A DNA stretch of 64,000 nucleotides, from NCBI GenBank assembly GCA_046199005.1, contig CP176050.1:2852001-2916000 (forward strand), in the 5' to 3' direction. The notes beneath the pieces are model-generated. The model saw nothing but the letters and a program-made list of their open reading frames with translations. It was not told where the DNA came from and made no database searches. Position 1 is the first letter of the stretch. Each line of letters opens with the position of its first letter. Below are positions 33,742 to 42,246 of this stretch, piece after piece. A program made the translations under genes and the position numbers. Origin of the DNA: Ascidiimonas sp046199005 (GTDB lineage: Bacteria; Bacteroidota; Bacteroidia; Flavobacteriales; Flavobacteriaceae).

Positions 33742-35457
33742 ATGACCTTCGAAAAAATTCTGGAAAACGCGCGTTTATGGTTATCAGATACGTTTGACGC
33801 TCAAACCCGCGAAGAGGTTCAGCATCTAATAGATACAGATCACGAAGAATTAAAGGAACGCTTTTATAAAAATCTTGAATTTGGTACGGGAGGTATGCGA
33901 GGTATCATGGGTACCGGAACCAATCGTATTAATAAATATACCCTTGGAAAAAATACCCAGGGGCTCAGCAATTATTTGAAGAAAACCTATAAAAATCAGG
34001 ATCTAAAGGTAGCTATCGCCTACGATTGCAGGCACAATAGCCAATCGCTGGCAAAAGTAGTTGCAGATGTTTTTTCTGCGAACGGAATTGAAGTCTATCT
34101 ATTTTCTGAACTTCGCCCTACTCCGGAGTTGTCTTTTACCGTAAAGCATCTAAACTGCCATTGCGGTATTGTCTTAACAGCCTCACATAATCCGCCTGAA
34201 TATAATGGTTATAAGGTATATTGGACCGATGGCGGACAACTGGTACCACCTCAGGATGAAGAAATTATTAAAGAAATAGAGTCTTTGAATTTTAGTCAGG
34301 TGAATTTTAAAGCGGATGAGCAACGTATTCATAAAATTGATACCGATGTGGATGAAGCTTTCATAAAGGCTTCAGTTAAGAACGGAAGCTTCAATGCTCC
34401 TGAAAAGGATAATTTCTCTATTGTTTTTACCTCATTACACGGCACGTCGATCACTATCCTGCCGGAAACGTTGAAACGGGCGGGGTATAAAAATGTTCAT
34501 ATTGTAGAAGAACAGGCAGTGCCAAATGGAGATTTCCCTACCGTGAAATCTCCTAACCCTGAAGAACCGGAAGCATTAAAAATGGCGCTCAGCAAAGCAG
34601 AAGAAATTGGTGCGGATATGGTGATTGGCACCGATCCTGATAGTGACCGTTTAGGAATTGCCGTAAGAGACCTCAATGGAAAACTTATGCTCCTTAACGG
34701 GAATCAAACAATGGTTTTGATGACCAAATTTCTATTGGATCAATGGAATCAAAAAGGTCTTAAAGGCAATGAGTTCATTGGTTCGACCATTGTATCCACT
34801 CCCATGATGAACGAGCTTGCCAATGCCTACGGAATTGAATGCAAAGTAGGACTTACTGGCTTTAAATGGATTGCCAAGATGATCCTGGACCATCCAGATC
34901 AACCTTTTATAGGTGGCGGTGAAGAAAGCTTTGGCTTTATGGTAGGTGATTTTGTGAGGGATAAAGATGCGATCACATCGTCTTTGCTGGCATGCGAAAT
35001 TGCAGCAACCGCCAAGGCAAAAGGAAGTTCCTTTTATAAAGAGTTGCTTGAAGCCTATGTGCAATTTGGTTTTTTCAAGGAGCGGCTGATCTCGCTTACC
35101 AAAAAAGGCATTAGTGGCCAGGAAGAGATCAAACAGATGATGATAGACCTGAGAGAGCATCCGCTTAAAGAGATTAACGGCTCAAAAGTAGTTATGATCG
35201 AAGATTATAAAGCATCTATAGCGACCGATATGCTTACCGGTCAGCAAGAACATATCGAGATCCCCAAATCAAATGTACTCATTTACTATACCGAAGACGG
35301 AAGCAAGATAGCAGCCCGGCCCAGTGGTACAGAACCTAAGATCAAGTTTTATTTTAGCGTAAATACCGATCTGAAAAGTATCTCAGATTTTGAAAAAACG
35401 AATAAGATGCTAGAGCAAAGAATTGATGCTATCATTAGAGAAATGAAACTCAATTAA
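33742..35457 (+). CDS. Phosphoglucomutase/phosphomannomutase (alpha-D-phosphohexomutase family)
   Basis: A 571-residue four-domain phosphosugar mutase. The active serine loop is TASHNPPEYNGYKVYW (near residue 147), the metal loop is GTDPDSDRLG (near 299), the sugar-binding loop is GGGEESFGFMVG (near 393) and the phosphate-binding loop is ARPSGTEPKIKFYFS near 528. The size and loop sequences fit the PgcA-type alpha-phosphoglucomutase group (about 570-580 residues) rather than the shorter PMM/GlmM types. It interconverts hexose 1- and 6-phosphates. It lies 18 bp upstream of the ABC exporter and is cotranscribed with it. Confidence 0.92.
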   Translation: MTFEKILENARLWLSDTFDAQTREEVQHLIDTDHEELKERFYKNLEFGTGGMRGIMGTGTNRINKYTLGKNTQGLSNYLKKTYKNQDLKVAIAYDCRHNSQSLAKVVADVFSANGIEVYLFSELRPTPELSFTVKHLNCHCGIVLTASHNPPEYNGYKVYWTDGGQLVPPQDEEIIKEIESLNFSQVNFKADEQRIHKIDTDVDEAFIKASVKNGSFNAPEKDNFSIVFTSLHGTSITILPETLKRAGYKNVHIVEEQAVPNGDFPTVKSPNPEEPEALKMALSKAEEIGADMVIGTDPDSDRLGIAVRDLNGKLMLLNGNQTMVLMTKFLLDQWNQKGLKGNEFIGSTIVSTPMMNELANAYGIECKVGLTGFKWIAKMILDHPDQPFIGGGEESFGFMVGDFVRDKDAITSSLLACEIAATAKAKGSSFYKELLEAYVQFGFFKERLISLTKKGISGQEEIKQMMIDLREHPLKEINGSKVVMIEDYKASIATDMLTGQQEHIEIPKSNVLIYYTEDGSKIAARPSGTEPKIKFYFSVNTDLKSISDFEKTNKMLEQRIDAIIREMKLN

Positions 35458-35475
35458 AACGGTTATCCTGTTTAA

Positions 35476-37299
35476 ATGAATTATTTTAAAAAAATCTTTC
35501 GCTTCGCAAGGCCTTACAGCCGATATGGTTATCTGAATATTTTCTTTAATATTCTTTACGCCTTGTTTAGTGCATTGTCTTTTGTAGCATTGATACCAAT
35601 GTTAGATGTACTTTTTAAAGAAAGTGAAAGGGTTTACAAAGAACCTGTTTATCAGGGAATCGGAAATCTTAGTGATTATATTAAAGAGTATTTGAATTAC
35701 AGGGTTACTCAATATGCCGGTGAAGACGAAATGAAGGCGCTGGTGCTTGTGATCTCATTGGTAATTGTACTGTTTCTCCTTAAAAATCTGTTCAATTATC
35801 TCGCTATGTATTTTATTACCTTTTTGAGAAACGGGGTTTTAAAAGATATCAGAAATCAACTTTACGAAAAAGTGGTGCAATTGCCCGTCTCGTACTATAC
35901 CGAGAAAAGGAAAGGAGATATCATTGCCAGGATCACCTCAGACGTATTAGAGATACAACATTCATTTCTTTCGGTGCTGGAGTTGATTGTGAGAGAACCG
36001 CTTACAATTATCTTTACCATCATTGTTATGTTCAGTATAAGCACCAAGCTTACCATTTTTGTTTTCGTGTTTATACCCATAGCCGGAATGTTAATATCAC
36101 GCATTGGAAAATCGCTGAAAAAGAAATCAGATCGGGTACAAAAAGAACAAGGCGAATTTCTCTCTATTATTGAAGAGACATTAGGCGGACTTCGTGTGAT
36201 CAAAGCGTTCAATGCAGAAAACAGATTTGCTACAAAGTTTCAGGAATCAACGGGACGTTTTTTTCGATTTTCAAACAAATTATTAAATCGACAGAACCTG
36301 GCCTCCCCTACCAGTGAGTTTTTAGGAATACTGGTAATTGGTACCTTATTATGGTTTGGCGGAAAAATGGTTTTAATCGAAAAGACCTTAGATGCCTCCT
36401 CATTCATTGCTTATATGGGACTGGCCTATAATATCTTAACCCCTGCCAAAGCGATTAGCAAGGCTTCTTATGGCGTTAAAAAGGGTAATGCAGCTGCAGA
36501 AAGGGTTTTACAGGTATTGGAAACCGAAAATACTATTAAGGATCCAGAGGTTCCTGTAGCCAAAGACCACTTCGAGAAAAGCATTTCTTTAAAGAATATT
36601 TCGTTTGCGTACGAAGAGGAACTCGTTTTGCGTAACTTCTCCTTAGAAATACCAAAAGGAAAAACAGTTGCATTGGTGGGACAGTCAGGAAGCGGAAAAA
36701 GTACAATCGCCAACCTACTCACGCGTTTTTATGACGTAAATTCCGGAAGTATCGAAATAGATGGAGTCGACATCCGGAAGATGCGTGTTAAAGACCTTAG
36801 AAAACTTATTGGCGTAGTGACCCAGGATTCCATACTTTTTAATGATACCGTAGCCCAAAATTTAAAATTGGGGAAACACGATGCCTCCGATGCCGAAATT
36901 CTGGAAGCTTCCAAAGTTGCCAATGCAGAAGAATTTATCAAAAACCTTCCGGCTAAATTCGACACCAATATTGGAGATTCAGGTGGAAAATTAAGCGGTG
37001 GTCAGAAACAGCGTCTTTCTATCGCAAGGGCAGTACTTAAAAATCCGCCCATCATGATTTTGGATGAAGCCACCTCTGCTTTGGATACTGAAAGCGAAAA
37101 ACTGGTACAAGTAGCCCTGGAGAATATGATGAAGAACAGAACTTCGGTGGTGATCGCTCACAGGCTTTCTACCATTCAAAAAGCAGATCTGATCGTAGTA
37201 ATGCATCAGGGAGAGATCGCAGAACAGGGAACTCATGATGCGCTTTTAGCTAAAAAAGGTATTTATAAAAAGCTCGTCGAAATGCAATCCTTCGAATGA
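35476..37299 (+). CDS. MsbA-like ABC exporter (fused permease and ATPase)
   Basis: A 607-residue half-transporter with six membrane helices in residues 15-330, with an unusually long first periplasmic loop (YQGIGNLSDYIKEYLNYRVT). The nucleotide-binding domain follows: Walker A GQSGSGKST, Q-loop VTQDSILF, signature LSGGQKQRLS, Walker B IMILDEATSALD and H-loop IAHRLST. Homodimers of this class flip lipids, lipid A or glycolipids outward. Its place after glycosyltransferase and phosphosugar mutase genes is consistent with an envelope lipid, but the substrate is an inference. Confidence 0.9.
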   Translation: MNYFKKIFRFARPYSRYGYLNIFFNILYALFSALSFVALIPMLDVLFKESERVYKEPVYQGIGNLSDYIKEYLNYRVTQYAGEDEMKALVLVISLVIVLFLLKNLFNYLAMYFITFLRNGVLKDIRNQLYEKVVQLPVSYYTEKRKGDIIARITSDVLEIQHSFLSVLELIVREPLTIIFTIIVMFSISTKLTIFVFVFIPIAGMLISRIGKSLKKKSDRVQKEQGEFLSIIEETLGGLRVIKAFNAENRFATKFQESTGRFFRFSNKLLNRQNLASPTSEFLGILVIGTLLWFGGKMVLIEKTLDASSFIAYMGLAYNILTPAKAISKASYGVKKGNAAAERVLQVLETENTIKDPEVPVAKDHFEKSISLKNISFAYEEELVLRNFSLEIPKGKTVALVGQSGSGKSTIANLLTRFYDVNSGSIEIDGVDIRKMRVKDLRKLIGVVTQDSILFNDTVAQNLKLGKHDASDAEILEASKVANAEEFIKNLPAKFDTNIGDSGGKLSGGQKQRLSIARAVLKNPPIMILDEATSALDTESEKLVQVALENMMKNRTSVVIAHRLSTIQKADLIVVMHQGEIAEQGTHDALLAKKGIYKKLVEMQSFE

Positions 37300-37349
37300 T
37301 GATAGTTCTCTAAAGAACTGTTCCGGTTCAAAAACCAATAATAAACTAC

Positions 37350-37466
37350 CTCGGTGCAAGCCCGTGAGGTATTTGTTTAAAACAAACGTTTAATTTCGAA
37401 GCAAGCCTCGGGTATTAGAACCTTTGGCGGAGCCAATAAAAAAAGACACCCGGGAGGATGTCTCTG
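37350..37466. repeat. Cluster of small hairpins in the intergenic region after the exporter
   Basis: Within about 115 bp lie four self-complementary units: ACCTCGGTGCAAGCCCGTGAGGT, here read as arms ACCTC / GAGGT around a GCAAGC core; CGAAGCAAGCCTCG, with the same GCAAGC core; TTGGCGGAGCCAA (37424-37436); and AGACACCC / GGATGTCT (about 37443-37462). The last is preceded by seven As, so on the minus strand it looks like a terminator. No ORF is seen. The rest of the 378-bp gap holds the direct repeats and sigma promoter region described separately. Confidence 0.5.
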
Positions 37467-37571
37467 TTTAAATAAGATTGGGAAAAACGTTAAGTTCAAA
37501 CGATTTAGGGCAAAAAAAGAACAACGTTTCAATTATTTTGATACTCCAAATGTAGCAGAATATTTTACATC

Positions 37572-37604
37572 ATCGATAAAATGTAACAAAAAATCGATAA
37601 AATG
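37572..37604. repeat. Twelve-base direct repeat upstream of the second ECF sigma operon
   Basis: ATCGATAAAATG occurs at 37572-37583 and again at 37593-37604. The 21-bp period equals two helical turns, so a dimeric regulator could bind one DNA face. The first copy runs into a TGTAAC box at 37582. Confidence 0.5.
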
Positions 37605-37677
37605 CACTTTTTTTTAACATTTATAACATATTTTAAACCTTTCGATACATTTATAGTCTAAAGACAAAACAACAAGC

Positions 37678-38220
37678 TTGGCCTCAGAAGCAACATTAAT
37701 AAAAAATCTAAAAGACCCCAATTCGCGCAACGATGCGTTTAGGACACTGATCGCTGACTATCAGGAAAAATTGTATTGGCATATTAGACGTATCGTATTA
37801 AATCATGATGATACTGACGATGTTTTGCAGAATACTTTTATTAAAGTTTTTAGAAGCATAGAAAATTTTAAAGGAGAAAGCGCCTTATACAGTTGGATGT
37901 ACCGAATAGCCACTAATGAATCTATCACTTTTCTGAATCAAAAAGCTAAAAAATCAGGGATTACCAGCGAGGCTTTACAAGAACAGATGATAGGTCGACT
38001 GGTGGCAGATGTCTATTTTGATGGTGATGAAATTCAGCTTAAATTGCAAAAAGCCATAGCTAAGTTGCCTGAAAAGCAACGGTTGGTTTTTAATATGAAG
38101 TATTTTCAGGAGATGAAATATGATGAGATTTCAGCAGTACTGGAAACCTCAGTAGGTGCATTAAAAGCGTCTTATCATCACGCAGTCAAGAAAATTGAAA
38201 CGGAACTTAAAGCACATTAA
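37678..38220 (+). CDS. ECF-family RNA polymerase sigma factor
   Basis: A 180-residue ECF sigma factor. Region 2 has LYWHIRRIVLNHDDTDDVLQ then NTFIKVFRSIENFKGES and the tryptophan of SWMYRIATN. Region 4 has LPEKQRLVFNMKYFQEMKYD then EISAVLETSVGALKASYHHA. The start is a TTG at 37678; no ATG lies nearby, and the next residues ASEATLIKNLKDPNSRNDAF fit the usual N-terminus of this flavobacterial group. It leads an operon with a putative anti-sigma protein and a CpxP/Spy-like exported protein, a set seen often in Flavobacteria. Confidence 0.9.
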   Translation: MASEATLIKNLKDPNSRNDAFRTLIADYQEKLYWHIRRIVLNHDDTDDVLQNTFIKVFRSIENFKGESALYSWMYRIATNESITFLNQKAKKSGITSEALQEQMIGRLVADVYFDGDEIQLKLQKAIAKLPEKQRLVFNMKYFQEMKYDEISAVLETSVGALKASYHHAVKKIETELKAH

Positions 38221-38252
38221 ACCCTAAGACTATTTTGGAGTCTAACAAGTAA

Positions 38253-38774
38253 ATGAAAAATAAGGATCTACATAAAAACAAAGGCGGTTTTAAAATTCCT
38301 GATGGGTATTTTGAGAATTTTGAATCGCGTCTATCAGAAAAACTTTCTTCTCCTATTCCGGAGAAAGACGGTTTTAAAGTTCCTGATACTTATTTTGATT
38401 CCTTAGCGGAAAATATTAATAACAAAATAGAAAATGAGCCCGTTAGAGAGGTTCCGGTACGTAGATTGTCTACAAGTAGAACCTTTAAATATATTGGTTA
38501 TGCTGTAGCTGCCGGGCTTGCACTTTTACTATTTATGAATATTTTCTCCACATCAAAAAAAGAAGTCAGTTGGAACGACATTGCCAGTGCCGAGATCGAA
38601 AATTATATCGAGCAGGGCTATTTGTCTTTTAACGCTTATGAGTACGCCAATATCTTTGAAGATGTAGACCTTTCAAAAATCGAAATTGAAGAAGAAAAGA
38701 TAGAAAGTGAAGAACTACTCGATTACCTTTATGAAAATGTTAGTTCTTATGACGAACTAATTTTAGAAAATTAA
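38253..38774 (+). CDS. Putative anti-sigma factor, single-pass membrane protein
   Basis: A 173-residue protein. Two related stretches lie before the membrane segment: GFKIPDGYFENFESRLSEKL near residue 11 and GFKVPDTYFDSLAENINNKI near residue 43. One membrane helix spans about 82-100 (YIGYAVAAGLALLLFMNIF), followed by an acidic periplasmic domain of about 70 residues. Position, size and topology suggest an anti-sigma factor, with no zinc-binding motif. It follows the sigma gene by 32 bp and precedes the exported protein by 10 bp. Confidence 0.65.
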   Translation: MKNKDLHKNKGGFKIPDGYFENFESRLSEKLSSPIPEKDGFKVPDTYFDSLAENINNKIENEPVREVPVRRLSTSRTFKYIGYAVAAGLALLLFMNIFSTSKKEVSWNDIASAEIENYIEQGYLSFNAYEYANIFEDVDLSKIEIEEEKIESEELLDYLYENVSSYDELILEN

Positions 38775-38784
38775 CCCTATACCT

Positions 38785-39246
38785 ATGAAATACATAGTAA
38801 CAATAATGATCACTCTTTTTTTCGCGGTGGGCACGGCTTTCGCCCAAAGCCCCAGGCAAGAGCGTATCAAATCTTTAAAAATTGCATTTATTACCGAAAA
38901 GTTAGCCTTGACGGCAGATGAAGCCCAGAAGTTCTGGCCTATTTACAATACATACGACGATGCTACTTATCAACTTAAAAATGTAGAGCTTAAAGAAATA
39001 AAAAACGAACTGCTTGTTAAGGGGATCGAGACAATCTCAGAAAAAGAAGCCAAATCAATACTTGCCAGAATAGAGCGTATTGAATCAGATATCTATAACG
39101 AACGTAAAAAATTGGTTGACCGACTTTTGAATGTAATCTCTGCCAAGAAAATAATCCTTCTTAAAAAAGTTGAAGACGATTTCAACCGTGAACTTCTGAA
39201 ACGGCTCAGGGAAAGACGGATGAACCGTCTTAAAAATCGAAATTAA
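38785..39246 (+). CDS. Exported CpxP/Spy-like helical protein
   Basis: A 153-residue protein with a signal peptide ending TAFAQ. The mature part is all helical and very basic at the C-terminus (LLKRLRERRMNRLKNRN). LALTADEAQKFWPIYNTYDD resembles the LT-x-x-Q-x-x-x-F motif of Spy/CpxP periplasmic chaperones, repeated as ISEKEAKSILARIERIESD. Public annotations sometimes call this family 'sensor of ECF-type sigma factor'. A periplasmic stress-sensing or chaperone role in the operon is likely. A strong terminator follows. Confidence 0.75.
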   Translation: MKYIVTIMITLFFAVGTAFAQSPRQERIKSLKIAFITEKLALTADEAQKFWPIYNTYDDATYQLKNVELKEIKNELLVKGIETISEKEAKSILARIERIESDIYNERKKLVDRLLNVISAKKIILLKKVEDDFNRELLKRLRERRMNRLKNRN

Positions 39247-39272
39247 AAAAAGAGGCTTTGCGCCTCTTTTTT
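39245..39272 (+). terminator. Rho-independent terminator of the second ECF sigma operon
   Basis: Stem AGAGGC / GCCTCT, loop TTTGC, A-run before and T-run after. Confidence 0.88.
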
Positions 39273-39333
39273 ATTTTAAACCTTTTTGAATTTCTAAAGT
39301 CTTATTGATATAACAAAACAAAACCTCAATATT

Positions 39334-39681
39334 ATGAATACTATTAAAACCTTCTTAGTCCTGATTTTAATAATAGGAATGACATCTTGTGCTACGAGCC
39401 AGCGTACTACGATCATCTTACCAAAAAAAGGTGTTGTGGTTACCAGAGTAAATAATCCTCGGCTGGTTGTTCATCGAAATGTAAATTACTACCACTCGGC
39501 TGGAGTATGGTATACCAAAAATAGGACAGGCTATGTAGTTGTCACCCCTCCTGCGGGTATTGTCGTAAGATCTTTACCAAGAGGCTATCGTGTAAAAAAA
39601 ATACGTGGAGTACGGTATTACCATTACAACGGGGTCTACTATAAAAAAACCGGAAGAAAGTACGTAGTGGTCAAAGTATAG
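39334..39681 (+). CDS. Small lipoprotein, DUF6515-like
   Basis: A 115-residue protein with a lipoprotein signal (IIGMTSCATS, lipidated C19). The mature part contains two similar Tyr-rich strand units: NYYHSAGVWYTKNRTGYVVV and RYYHYNGVYYKKTGRKYVVV. In each a YYxxxGVxY turn is followed by a GYVVV/KYVVV strand. These fit the DUF6515-type small lipoproteins. Function unknown; likely periplasmic leaflet or surface. It is transcribed alone between two terminator hairpins. Confidence 0.72.
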   Translation: MNTIKTFLVLILIIGMTSCATSQRTTIILPKKGVVVTRVNNPRLVVHRNVNYYHSAGVWYTKNRTGYVVVTPPAGIVVRSLPRGYRVKKIRGVRYYHYNGVYYKKTGRKYVVVKV

Positions 39682-39711
39682 ATTTGGTTTTTAGGTTGGT
39701 TTGATTTAATT

Positions 39712-39736
39712 GATAAGTGGCTTCTGGCCACTTATC
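39712..39736. terminator. Hairpin between convergent genes
   Basis: Ten-base arms GATAAGTGGC / GCCACTTATC with a five-base loop. There is no strong T-run, so it may terminate weakly or protect 3' ends. It touches the stop of the Ycf48-like gene. Confidence 0.55.
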
Positions 39737-40798
39737 TCATTTAAAAACCAATTTAGACAACCGATTCTTTCCAGCTGCATATGCGGTAGAATCATTAATA
39801 AAGCGCAAGGTGTAAAATCCTTCTTTAGAAAGCTCGTTCCAATTTTCTCCATAGTCGTTGCTCACAGATATTCCTGTGAAGCCTACAGCCACAAGGGAGG
39901 CGCCCAGGCTACCAGGCACGAATTGAACACAGCTCTTATAACCGGGGTGTTTTTTATTGGCGACAAGTTCCCAGGATCTCCCGCCGTCTCTTGTGATCGC
40001 TTTATTAGCTTCATTATTTGAAGGATCGGTATAATCACCACCAATCGCGAATCCTAAATTTTCATCATAAAAATCAATAGAATATATTCCTTTGGTAGCT
40101 GCCTGCTGGGTGAAGGGCGTATTAAATACTTCCCAACTCCTTCCTTTGTCGGGTGAATAGTAAATACGGCTTTTAATACCTCCACTGGCTATCCAGGCTT
40201 TATCTCCCACGATGGCTATATTGGTATTACTAGCTGCAAACGCGGCTTCTCCCTCCGCAGAAAGCGGTAATGATTCACACTCTAATTTTTTCCATGTAAA
40301 ACCTCCATCTCTTGTGATAATAACAGACATGCATCCGTCTGTAGGATCACCGATCGCAATACCCTCCTTTTCATTCCAGAACTGCATTGCATCGTAGAAA
40401 ACATTTTCACCATCTTCCCTGTATACCAATTCCATTTTGCCAGCTGTTCCCGTTTTATAGAGCAAAGCCGGAGTGCCTATGCTCAACATGAAAAAATCAT
40501 TATCCGTAAAGGCTACCGCTCTAAAAGCAGGTACTATGGAATCGTACAATTGCCTACTGACCTTTGTCTTACCGGTACGGGCATCATAAAGACCATAATA
40601 TCCATTACTACCAGCGAAAGCCAGATTGCGATTTCCAGGAGCAATGGCACGTATACTTATTGAATCTGTTAAAAGATCAGTAATGGTAACTTGAGATAGT
40701 TTAACAGGAGAAGATTTCGGTGGTTCACAGCCGGAGAAAAACAAAATGGTGAAAACAAGTGAAAAACTAACACGAGCGAATAGGTTTTTGATAATCAT
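39737..40798 (-). CDS. Ycf48-like/BNR beta-propeller lipoprotein
   Basis: A 353-residue protein with a lipoprotein signal (ILFFSGCEPP, lipidated Cys about 24). The mature protein is a beta-propeller of sialidase/Ycf48 type: AIGDPTDGCMSVIITRDGGF, SRIYYSPDKGRSWEVFNTPF, AITRDGGRSWELVANKKH and SNDYGENWNEL show the S/T-x-D-x-G-x-S/T-W Asp-box repeat. In Flavobacteria it is sometimes named oxidoreductase or photosystem-assembly-like without evidence. A surface or periplasmic binding role is the safest reading. Confidence 0.8.
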   Translation of the reverse strand: MIIKNLFARVSFSLVFTILFFSGCEPPKSSPVKLSQVTITDLLTDSISIRAIAPGNRNLAFAGSNGYYGLYDARTGKTKVSRQLYDSIVPAFRAVAFTDNDFFMLSIGTPALLYKTGTAGKMELVYREDGENVFYDAMQFWNEKEGIAIGDPTDGCMSVIITRDGGFTWKKLECESLPLSAEGEAAFAASNTNIAIVGDKAWIASGGIKSRIYYSPDKGRSWEVFNTPFTQQAATKGIYSIDFYDENLGFAIGGDYTDPSNNEANKAITRDGGRSWELVANKKHPGYKSCVQFVPGSLGASLVAVGFTGISVSNDYGENWNELSKEGFYTLRFINDSTAYAAGKNRLSKLVFK

Positions 40799-40876
40799 CT
40801 ATTTTAAAAGATCAGGTGATGGTAAGACAATAGATTAAAATATTCCTTAAAAATAAAGGCTTTCTCTTTAAAAGCC

Positions 40877-40884
40877 TACCTTTG
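40877..40884 (+). promoter_or_regulatory. Bacteroidota -7 box for rsmB
   Basis: TACCTTTG fits TAnnTTTG and lies 19 bp before the rsmB ATG. Confidence 0.5.
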
Positions 40885-40903
40885 CAGCCAATTATTTGAT
40901 TAC

Positions 40904-42121
40904 ATGAGATTACACAGAAACCTGGTGTTCGCTGTTATTGATGGGCTTCACCTTATTTTCAATGAAAAGGAATATGCAGATAAAGTAGTTCAAAAGCTAC
41001 TTAAAAGAGATAAGAGATGGGGTTCCCGGGATCGCGCTTTTATCGCAGAGACTACTTATGAGATCGTTAGATGGAAACGATTGTATGCAGAAATTGCTGA
41101 AGTAAAAGAGCCCTTTAGCAGACAAAACTTATGGCGGATATTTGCTGTCTGGGCTACCCTACGTGGGATTAAGTTGCCCGATTGGAACCAGATAGAAGAA
41201 ACACCCTCTCGAAAGATAAAGGGTAGATTTGACGAATTATCCAAGATCAGAAAATTTCGCGAATCAGTACCCGATTGGATGGATGCACTTGGCGTTGAGG
41301 AACTGGGGGAAGAAAAATGGGAAAAAGAAATTAGCGCTCTTAATGAAACGGCCGACGTAATTCTAAGAGTGAATACATTAAAGACTGATAAAAAGGCTGT
41401 TCAGGAGGCTTTGCTGGAAGAGGAGATTGAAACAGAATCTATCAATGGGCAACCTGAAGCGTTAAAACTTACAGAAAGAGCGAACGTTTTTGCAACAGAG
41501 ATCTTTAAGAAAGGATGGTTTGAGGTACAGGATACTTCGTCTCAAAAGGTAGCTCATTTTCTCGATGTAACTCCCGGAATGCGTGTGATAGATGCCTGTG
41601 CAGGTGCAGGTGGTAAAACACTTCATATAGCGGCACTTATGGAAAATAAAGGTGCGGTGATCGCATTAGATATTTACCAGAATAAACTTGCAGAGTTAAA
41701 GCGACGTGCAAAAAGAAACGGAGCACACAATGTTGAAACAAGACTTATCGATTCGACCAAAGTGATCAAAAAGTTGCATGGGAAAGCAGATAGGGTGTTG
41801 ATTGATGCCCCTTGCAGTGGCTTAGGAGTTTTGAAACGAAATCCCGACGCGAAGTGGAAACTGGAACCCGAATTCCTTGAGAAAATAAGAGACACGCAAA
41901 AGCAACTACTGACTGATTATTCGAGAATGGTGAAACCCGGAGGAAAAATGGTGTACGCGACCTGTTCGATCTTACCCTCTGAAAATGAAAAACAGGTTAA
42001 TGCATTTCTGGCTTCAGATGAAGGGTCTGAATTTTCTTTACAAAAACAACAAAATCTTTCACCATCAAAAGATGGGTTTGACGGATTCTATATGGCTTTG
42101 CTGGAAAAAAACAAGTCTTAA
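40904..42121 (+). CDS. rsmB: 16S rRNA m5C methyltransferase, RsmB/Sun type
   Basis: A 405-residue RNA m5C methyltransferase. An N-terminal RNA-binding helical part (NusB-like in RsmB) is followed by the Rossmann methyltransferase domain: DACAGAGGKTLH for S-adenosylmethionine, LIDAPCSGLG with the resolving Cys-Pro motif and YATCSILPSENE with the catalytic Cys. In E. coli RsmB modifies C967 of 16S rRNA; other NOL1/NOP2/Sun members have different sites, so the target position is inferred. Its own promoter box lies just upstream. Confidence 0.88.
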   Translation: MRLHRNLVFAVIDGLHLIFNEKEYADKVVQKLLKRDKRWGSRDRAFIAETTYEIVRWKRLYAEIAEVKEPFSRQNLWRIFAVWATLRGIKLPDWNQIEETPSRKIKGRFDELSKIRKFRESVPDWMDALGVEELGEEKWEKEISALNETADVILRVNTLKTDKKAVQEALLEEEIETESINGQPEALKLTERANVFATEIFKKGWFEVQDTSSQKVAHFLDVTPGMRVIDACAGAGGKTLHIAALMENKGAVIALDIYQNKLAELKRRAKRNGAHNVETRLIDSTKVIKKLHGKADRVLIDAPCSGLGVLKRNPDAKWKLEPEFLEKIRDTQKQLLTDYSRMVKPGGKMVYATCSILPSENEKQVNAFLASDEGSEFSLQKQQNLSPSKDGFDGFYMALLEKNKS

Positions 42122-42206
42122 GATAACACAGACGGGGTCCGGTAAGAATGTTAATTAAATTGGATATCTTATCCTTTTGAGTATTCTTCTTTTTATGCGA
42201 ATTGAT

Positions 42207-42214
42207 TAAATTTG
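42207..42214 (+). promoter_or_regulatory. Bacteroidota -7 box for purL
   Basis: TAAATTTG fits TAnnTTTG. It lies 32 bp before the preferred ATG at 42247, which supports that start over the one at 42202, since the latter precedes the box. Confidence 0.5.
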
Positions 42215-42246
42215 CGCTTTCAAAAGAAACCCTAACATTCCTCTAT

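Noticed and set aside
37316..37345. TTCCGGTTCAAAAACC as the T-arm of a tRNA
   Set aside because: There is no matching acceptor stem or anticodon arm on either side.
42202..42246. Upstream extension of purL
   Set aside because: It begins before the -7 box at 42207, so it would not be transcribed. The ATG at 42247 gives the normal N-terminus.
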